A DNA stretch of 64,000 nt from Fasciola hepatica (Eukaryota > Platyhelminthes > Trematoda > Plagiorchiida > Fasciolidae). Of the stretch, positions 57,501 to 64,000 are shown piece by piece. Under the pieces are notes generated by a model. It was not told the DNA's origin and did no database searches. It was given only the letters and a program-made list of their open reading frames with translations. The stretch lies in the NCBI GenBank assembly GCA_948099385.1, contig CANUEZ040000024.1, positions 19,914,001 to 19,978,000 on the forward strand, given 5' to 3'. A program made the position numbers and the translations under genes. Each line of letters starts with the position of its first letter. Position 1 is the first letter of the stretch.

Positions 57501-57779
57501 TTCCTAGAACCTTGAGGACAATTTATAGGTGCCTTCTACATGTCTCGAGAAACCCTCAGAGTAACCAACGAGAACCCGTGCAACGGCCATGAGAGTCAAC
57601 AGGTCTGACCGGTAACAGCCTTGCACGGCGTTTATATACTACGTGGTGGCCAACCTAAACAAAAGTCGCCGCAAGAGTAAGAACATCATTCCTATTTTCC
57701 GCAAAAATGATTACATCAACTCAAACAATTTTCTTCAATATTCACAAATAACGCCAATTTGGCCGTCATTAAGTTTGGA
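54521..57779. other. Unassigned region
   Basis: I find no coding similarity, terminal repeats or tandem structure. Short TA runs occur near 55,110-55,130. Small open frames at 54,597-54,821, 55,737-56,030, 56,101-56,319, 56,726-56,956 and 57,389-57,592 have no recognisable motif and are probably chance. This is the largest part of the window without an element assignment. Confidence 0.45.
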
Positions 57780-59420
57780 CCACAGGTCACTATCGCCGCT
57801 CGGTAATGAGTGAGATGGGCTTCGCGGTCGAAGTACGTGATAAAGTACTGCGGGGATGAAGTAAAAATGCGCAGTATTTCGGATAGCATCGATGCAGAGT
57901 CGCAGGGTTGAGTAAAATGACAAAGAAAACTTTTGAATAAGCACTAACGAAAAATTGACGAATTTTTGACGATGACGGACATGCACTTGAGCCAATGGCC
58001 CAAATGATCTGGAAAATAGCAGGAATATAATACCGACGGACTTGTGATGTCATCTGAGGAGAGTAACTGCGTAAATGAAACAGAGTCCGATTTATCACTA
58101 AATTATTACTTATTATTCTTCAAGAAGTTGTGGAGGACGCCCCCATAAAGAGGCGTACATAGATGCCCGAGCCTGGAGACTTGGTGGAGCAGAGTGGCGA
58201 AAGTTGACAGGTGAGCAGAATACGATTCAAATAAGGTATTCGTTTCAGGTCAGTTAGTGAACACAAGTTGACAACAGGGTTGACAGAGGAGTTCACGTAC
58301 GGTGATCTTATGAGGTCGTACGGAGGTGGAGCATAAATGATACTGTCAAAGCATCTAGACGATAGCTAAACGGGATATGCTTGTAAGGGTTTGACGTGGG
58401 GCATTTGGGAAACAACCGGAAGGTCGGTAACCTGGCATACGCACTGTTCACTTCCAGCAAAGGAGTAGAGAAACTGCATTCGTAGTGTTCTTTGGTATAG
58501 ATCCCCAATCATGGAGGACTGATGGAAAAATGGCAATAGGTAATAGGTGGGTGAAGTAGTGTTCAAACACTGGTTTATCGGGGGTTCCTCCAAGAATAAC
58601 AGATGAGGAATGCAAATTAACGACAAAGTTGGCGTTACAGTGGCATATATGTTTATTATCTGAAGGAATCAACGGAATGTAGTGCGTCACAGGAACCTTC
58701 AAAAGGCGCAGATGACTGTGTAACTGGATACTTTGAGGAAAGTCCAACCTGAGACTTGGGGAGGGGGAAGACAAACAGATTAACGGCAGCCTTAATTATA
58801 GGTAGTCGATTTTCAGCTAACGTTGGAAAAGCACCCTATGGATTGTGGTGCAGGTGGCTGACCATGATATCTTGGTGGAACAGTGGAAGTGGTTCATAGA
58901 TGAGTGAAAGTTGAAACAATAATGGAATTGTCTGGTTGTTTTGGTTAAAAGCACGGGGAATTTAAGGTGGTAACAAAGTGGATTCTGGGGGTGGACATAT
59001 AGTGTACTGATACAGTCGTATAAAAGTAGTTCATATAAACAGCTTTCGGGAAGTGCAGGTGATTGCACAGCTGGATATGCTGAGGTCTGACTTGGAAAGC
59101 TGAGGAGGCATTCGATCTATTTATGTCCTGGATTGTGGATACTTTGTTGCTAGTACAACTGTCATGAAATGAAAGTGTCTGAGTGAGGGGAGATGCAACG
59201 GAAAGATACAATGAGCATAGAGCTGGTGTCACGCAGATGAAGCTCTGGAAGGAGGACCATTTCATGTTTTGTGGAATCGTTGGCGGGTGAGAAACGAATC
59301 TTTAAGTGATGCCTTTGTTTAGACAAATGGAGTGGTGACATACAAATTACCAAGTGGGTGAATGGTCTCTTCAAGAGTATGTCAGGAATTGTGATGTTCA
59401 TAATAAAGATCTAGACAGAG
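57780..59420. repeat. Diverged tandem repeat, period about 340 bp
   Basis: Two well-aligned units start near 58,510 and 58,855. They share a GATGA-TG-AA segment, an ACAAAGT word followed by a CATATA segment, then GCAG(A/G)TGA(C/T)TG, CTGGATA(C/T)(T/G)(T/C)TGAGG and CTTGG-AG. Parts of further units are seen near 58,360-58,400 (GGATATGCTTGTAAGGGTTT) and beyond 59,100. The copies are diverged. The minus-strand open frames across it (57,735-59,401) look like repeat-derived frames rather than genes. Confidence 0.5.
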
Positions 59421-60353
59421 AAAATGTTTCACGTTTCGGGGTACAGAATCCGGTAACTGGACGTAATAGGATGAGGGAAAACATTGGATCAATTCAGAGA
59501 GGTAAAAGACAAGTCGATGGATATAAACATCAGTAGTCGCAAATAGTAGGGTACAATTCCGAGCCGAGCCAGTATATGTGCATATGTTGATTTGGAACTT
59601 GACCGGGTGTGTGACAAATCTCGATCAGGAGCGTTGGAGGAGGCAATGGGTGGCAGCAACAAGATGCAGGGGACGTAGTTTTCCAATCCGCAGCTGGTGC
59701 TAGTGGGTGGGGCTAGCTGTGCGCTGGACACCTAACCTGAAACCCACCTCTGGTGACGGGAGGTGCGATCCGCCAGCCTAGTGGCGCACGCACATCGTTG
59801 CAGACGAACTGCACGCCCAATGTGCGCCGGCCAAAGTGATGGACCGGACCGCGCCCCGCACCGTTGGAATTCACATGAGGTTTCTTGGTGGGGCCAAACG
59901 GCCATAGCTATCAGGTAGTCCGCAATCAGGCGACCGGGCGTCAGGGGATCCCGGAACGTAACCAACGGAGCATCGGTCGGGTAGTGTACAAATAGCCGAC
60001 GGTCAGGTGGATGAATAGGCCGGGTTAGTGACCGGTGTGGTCTCCAGAGTGTTAAGAGTCATCGAGAGAAAGCTACGCACGAATGAAAGTCTGGAAATGG
60101 AGAAAAAGTAGAGGAGCACAGTCTGGGATGCTCCAGCTGAGGATAAATGGGAATCGATACAAAAAGGCAACACTAGTAGACAGTGACTCCCTGGAACCAG
60201 CTTTCCGAATGCAGGAGGCAGAAAAACTAAATTTTTTACTCCATTTTATCTGTCATAGACCGCCGGTGTTTGCACGATTCAAAAGCCTAGACCCTTCTCA
60301 TAGGCTTGGTCATCGGGTATGTGTATATTTAGCAGCTGTAAGTTTTGGGTAAC
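59421..60353. other. Unassigned sequence with a GC-rich patch
   Basis: Positions about 59,730-60,020 are GC-rich compared with their neighbours and contain repeated TGGCGCACGCAC- and GTGCGCC-like words. No gene or element end is recognised. The right part may be the 3' untranslated region of the LINE that starts at 60,354. Confidence 0.4.
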
Positions 60354-62175
60354 CTAGAGGAACCTATCCAACGAACGTCTGAACCGAGGGCTGGAAGTAG
60401 AACTGGGTACATCCAACGGTAATTTATTCCATGAGTTTAGGTACACCGTGATGAAGAAGTTTGGACGTAGGCTAGTGTTGGTAATATGGTTTGAAATTTT
60501 AGGAATTCTAGACTGTAGTGAGTAGCTAGAAGCAGGCGCAAAGTGCAATAGATTAGATGTATATATCCGGCTGTGAAGGATGTTATAAAAAACATAGGGT
60601 TCAGTCTCATACGGTGAAGCCACAAAGGGTCTAGTTTAAAAAATAGTCAGCGTTCTTTATAAAGGAGGGGCGAGCTCCATCTCATCACTGGCTGAGCAAA
60701 ACTACGTCGTACTGACTAGATACTAATTCTTTCTGATTTCCGCATACTAGAAACGATCAGTGAGCAGTATTCTAATAAAGGCCTGACTTGAGATTTATAA
60801 AGGAAGAGAATGCGTTCTCGAAGTCGGAAGGAGCGAAGTATTAGCCCTGGGCACTTTCTGGCCTAAGCGACTTGGAAGGCCGAATATTCCGAGAAGTCAA
60901 ATGGGCAGAAATAGCTTAAGCCAAGGTCCCGAACGACTTGCTTGCTAGCAGTGGTTGAACTACAAGCGGCTAAAGAATCTGGGGGTAGCTTGTGTTCATG
61001 TGTAAGAACCTCACATTAGTCAGCGGAAAAATTCATCTGCCAAATTAAGCACCATCTATAGAGTGCAAATGTCTGTAGAGATATTTAAGATAGCGGAGGC
61101 CAAGCATTCAGGCTTTAATGAGCAGACAATTTTAATGTCATCATCAAAAAGAAATGGGGTGTCATGGCTTACTGAGAGGAATGTGTCGTTTGTATGCGTG
61201 AGGAACAAAGAGGGCCAAGGACGCTACCCTGTATAACACCGCTTGTAACTGGTTTAGGCCTGGAACAGTGTCCATTTATTGGGACAACCTGGAAGCGATT
61301 AGACAGGTAAGAATAGATCCAAGATAGTAAAGGATCAGTAATGTTAAAGGATCGGATTTTGGCCAGAAGATGTGAGTATGGCACGCGGTCAAATACCTTC
61401 GACATATCCAAGCAAACTACTACAAGGGCCACTCCATTTTCTGCCATTTCAGCAATGAGATTCAGAAGACCAAGATGGCAGGTTGCACAAGATCTTGACC
61501 GCAGGAAACCGTGTTGTCGAGGATTATTAATGTCCAATTGAGAGGGGTGCTTCACGATGTGTTCTTCTGCGATTTTTTCCATTAGCCTAGAGAGAACTGG
61601 TGTGCGGTTAATGGGACGGTATTTTGTTACCTCATGCGGTACACCTACCTTGTCGTACGGGATTATGACTGAGCATTTCCAGTTTGTGGGCACCAGACCG
61701 GAGTTCATTGACAGGGTAAATATATTTAGTTGTAGGCAAGGTAAGTCAGGTCGGCATTTGACTATTGCAGTGGGCAGAAAGCCGTCAGGTCCCGGGTAAG
61801 ATGACGGCTTGGAAGTGGTCAGTAATTGAGAGATAAATGAGGCGTCAAATTCCACTATGGACAGAGTTGAAGCTGTAACTGGGGGAAGAGGCAGAGGGTC
61901 AGTATTAATAACAGGGGCCATAGCTGAGGCAATGAATGAGTTAGAGGCCGCTGTAATAGAAAGGGGGGTAGAAGCGATACATTGTCTGTTGAAACAGTGT
62001 GCGGGATATCTCCACGAGTATTAAAGGTTCTGGCCCTGTACAATGATGACGGTCGGAGAGGTCTATTTGGGTGTCGCAGAGCCTTTATTTTCTGGCTACG
62101 TAGTGTGGCTCTTTCAAGCCCTTGGATGGTAAAAGTGAGGCAAAAAAGCTGAATGGGAATTGCAAAGTCGTGCAT
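60354..62175 (-). pseudogene. LINE family B (second copy): RT and C-terminal domain
   Basis: Positions 61,921-61,169 (250 residues) carry RT blocks: KSSYPGPDGFLP-like, YRPINRTPVLSRLMEK, QHGFLRSRSCATCHLGLLNL, CLDMSKVFDRVPYSHLL and SGVIQGSVLGPL. The frame then breaks before the FADD box. Positions 60,623-60,354 encode the C-terminal NSWNKLPLDV block. It is closest to the LINE at 25-29.9 kb. Stops and shifts disable it. Confidence 0.75.
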
Positions 62176-63100
62176 AATTTCATTAATTTTTGAAGTTTAA
62201 CTTACTTTGTTTGCAAAGAGAAGATATAAGATTTCCCCTTTATTCCATTGCGGGGGGAGGTAGGTAATCCTATCAACACATTTGGAGAACTGTGTACAGA
62301 AAATATCGGCGGCGTGCTGTGGATCACGAGAAAGGAAAAACTCACTCTAATCAGTTTGTCGAATGGTCTTAGGGAGAACTTACCTTTTAGGGAGAGGAGA
62401 GGGTTTGATGCAGTGTGATCTCATGGTAGGCTACAGCTGAGTGGGAATGCGGCAGGTAACTGTGTTGTGATCGCTACCGGGAAAACTTTGGGAGATTTAG
62501 ACAAACATATGATGAAAGCCATGGGTGAAAATGAGGTCGAAAATGCTGTTTTTTCTCGTAGGAGAGCGGATATTTTGTACCCACCCTCCTATAGTAACAC
62601 TTGTAACAAATGTGTAAAGGTTAGCGGGCGCAGATAAAGATGGCCAAGCTATCTGAAGCAGGCTAAATTCACCTTCAATAACCTTCGTACTTGAAGGCAC
62701 TAAGGATAGGTATTCAAATGCATCAATTAGGTATGGAAGCCCGGAGAAATTTTCGCTTGGTGGACAGTAAACACATCCAACATGAAGTTGAGAGCCAGGA
62801 ATGCGGACAGTTAGCCAAAGTGAACCGTCAATGAAGTCGAGTAGGGGGCGATGGAGAGTTGTTTTAATAAGTGTCTGCTTGAAGAATGCCGAACGACCTC
62901 CACCGCGTCGAGTTTTCCTATTTACCCTGAAGACTCTGTAGCCTTCAAGAGAAATCTGTTTGGTTGAAGTGCAATCGGTTAACCAAGTTTCAATATTCAA
63001 GATTATATTACAAATAGAACCAGTGACCGGATATCGTAAGTGCCGAATTTTGTTTATGATGTATCGGCTGTTAAAAAGAGCCAACGAGATACGGCTAATG
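62176..63100 (-). pseudogene. LINE family B (second copy): endonuclease
   Basis: The 195-residue open piece at 63,084-62,497 aligns with the start of ORF2 at 27,830. IETWLTD keeps the catalytic Glu and RRGGGRSAFF is conserved. The GDFN motif is changed to GEFS, which replaces both the Asp and the Asn, so the nuclease should be inactive. The SPTRKNSIFDLIF block is conserved. The SDH motif is expected below 62,497, where the frame is broken. Confidence 0.75.
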
Positions 63101-63900
63101 GTATTTAGTTTTGGGGAATTCGGTTGGTCAAGTAGGTTGTGTATTGCGGAATAGTCTAGATTCGTAGTCTGACTTGGAGGTCGCTAAGCTGGTGGCAAAT
63201 CAGCACCGAGAGTTAGAGGGTTTGGTCCGGAAGCTGTTTCGTAGCATGGTGCGCTATTGGAAAAAGAAGAGCTGGTGACGCTTTGGTGTCGGGTGGTGCT
63301 AGGGTCCGATGTAGATGAACCCTTTTGGAAGTGCAGGGTGGCTGGAGTGTCTGGGTTATTGACCTTTCCATTTGTTCAGGAAGGATTAAAGATGCGAGAC
63401 TGCATAACAATGTAGTCCGTTAACAGCCCCGGTTTGGGATACAGATTCTCACGCGAAGGTAGGGGTAATGGGTGGGCAACCGGCAACTTTGACGTGTGGC
63501 ACAGCCAAAGGTAGGGCACAGACGGTGGTGAAATATGCCTAAGGAAACAATGACAATTATTTCGCGCACTATCATCATAGGAATTCACAGGATTTGTCCA
63601 TTGGAGAGGGGGTCCAAGGAATGGTGAGGGCAAGCCATAAATTGTCCGTGGATGGTTTGGCGTCAGTGGATTCGATAGAGCCTCCAATGTGAAAGGGGCT
63701 TGTGGGCTCATAAGGGTTACAGGTTTGTTAGTCAAAGGAAGCTGAGGTGAGGTGCCTCGGTTGTGGCTGCAGGGCCCGATGTCCGTCTGATTTCTACAGC
63801 TAACATCTGGATATGGAGGATTGTGAAGTGGGGTGAAGACCTGGTAGCCGACTTGGGGGAGGGGGGCAGCTGTTGATAGTGGCTAGGGGGTTAATTGGTC
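63101..63900 (-). pseudogene. LINE family B (second copy): ORF1 Pro-rich tail
   Basis: Positions 63,735-63,376 and 63,410-63,213 encode Pro/Ser/Thr-rich sequence upstream of the endonuclease, matching the position and composition of the ORF1 tail at 28,041-29,130. No RNA-binding domain remains in view, and the element may continue past the window edge. Confidence 0.5.
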
Positions 63901-64000
63901 ATGTGCCTGTTGAGCAGTGCTTACCGGGCTTTGTCACCGTAGTTCCAGGTATATGCAGCGGCTGTGCTGCCGCAGTCTTATCATGAAACCTCCGGGTGGA

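Overview
This window is eukaryotic and consists almost entirely of transposable elements. I found no host gene, rRNA, tRNA or CRISPR array that I can support. The element set is BEL/Pao LTR retrotransposons, a CsRn1-like Gypsy element that appears to be primed by tRNA-Trp, a second Gypsy lineage, and several APE-type (CR1/Jockey-like) LINEs. Together with moderate GC, this suggests a metazoan with a large repeat-rich genome. A parasitic flatworm (trematode or cestode) is the best guess; that is an inference from family resemblance, not something the sequence proves.

Layout. Positions 1-4.9 kb hold a LINE 3' fragment, a 73-bp-armed palindrome around a TA microsatellite, and an array of diverged repeats built on an AACCGCTCGG-like word. 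Positions 4.7-9.9 kb hold minus-strand copies of one LINE family (family A) lying head to tail.

Positions 10,291-37,023 are one plus-strand BEL/Pao element split by three separate insertions. The first is a complete minus-strand BEL/Pao element of the same LTR family (12,999-19,691, 5-bp target duplication ACAGT). The second is a LINE-rich block (about 21,872-29,938) that contains a nearly full-length LINE (family B) and a 1.6-kb repeat with a palindromic end. The third is a complete CsRn1-like Gypsy element (31,639-36,996, 4-bp duplication CTAC) inside the outer element's 3' LTR. Without the insertions the outer element is about 6.6 kb, close to the 6,693 bp of the inner one, and its outer flanks carry a near-matching 5-bp duplication (CTCGG/CTAGG).

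Positions 37.8-39.0 kb hold an RT-deleted LINE. Positions 39.0-45.0 kb hold a minus-strand Gypsy element interrupted by a second copy of the 1.6-kb repeat. Positions 45-54.5 kb hold decayed LINEs and a second CsRn1-like remnant that keeps its 3' LTR. Positions 54.5-57.8 kb are unassigned. Positions 57.8-59.4 kb look like a diverged tandem repeat with a period near 340 bp. Positions 60.3-63.9 kb are a decayed family-B LINE.

All retroelement genes carry stops or frameshifts, so none is likely to be autonomous as it stands. The most intact are the inner BEL/Pao element, the CsRn1-like element and the family-B LINE at 25-29.9 kb. The two BEL/Pao elements are nearly identical in LTR and central Gag but strongly diverged from the protease onward, which points to a mosaic (recombinant) history.
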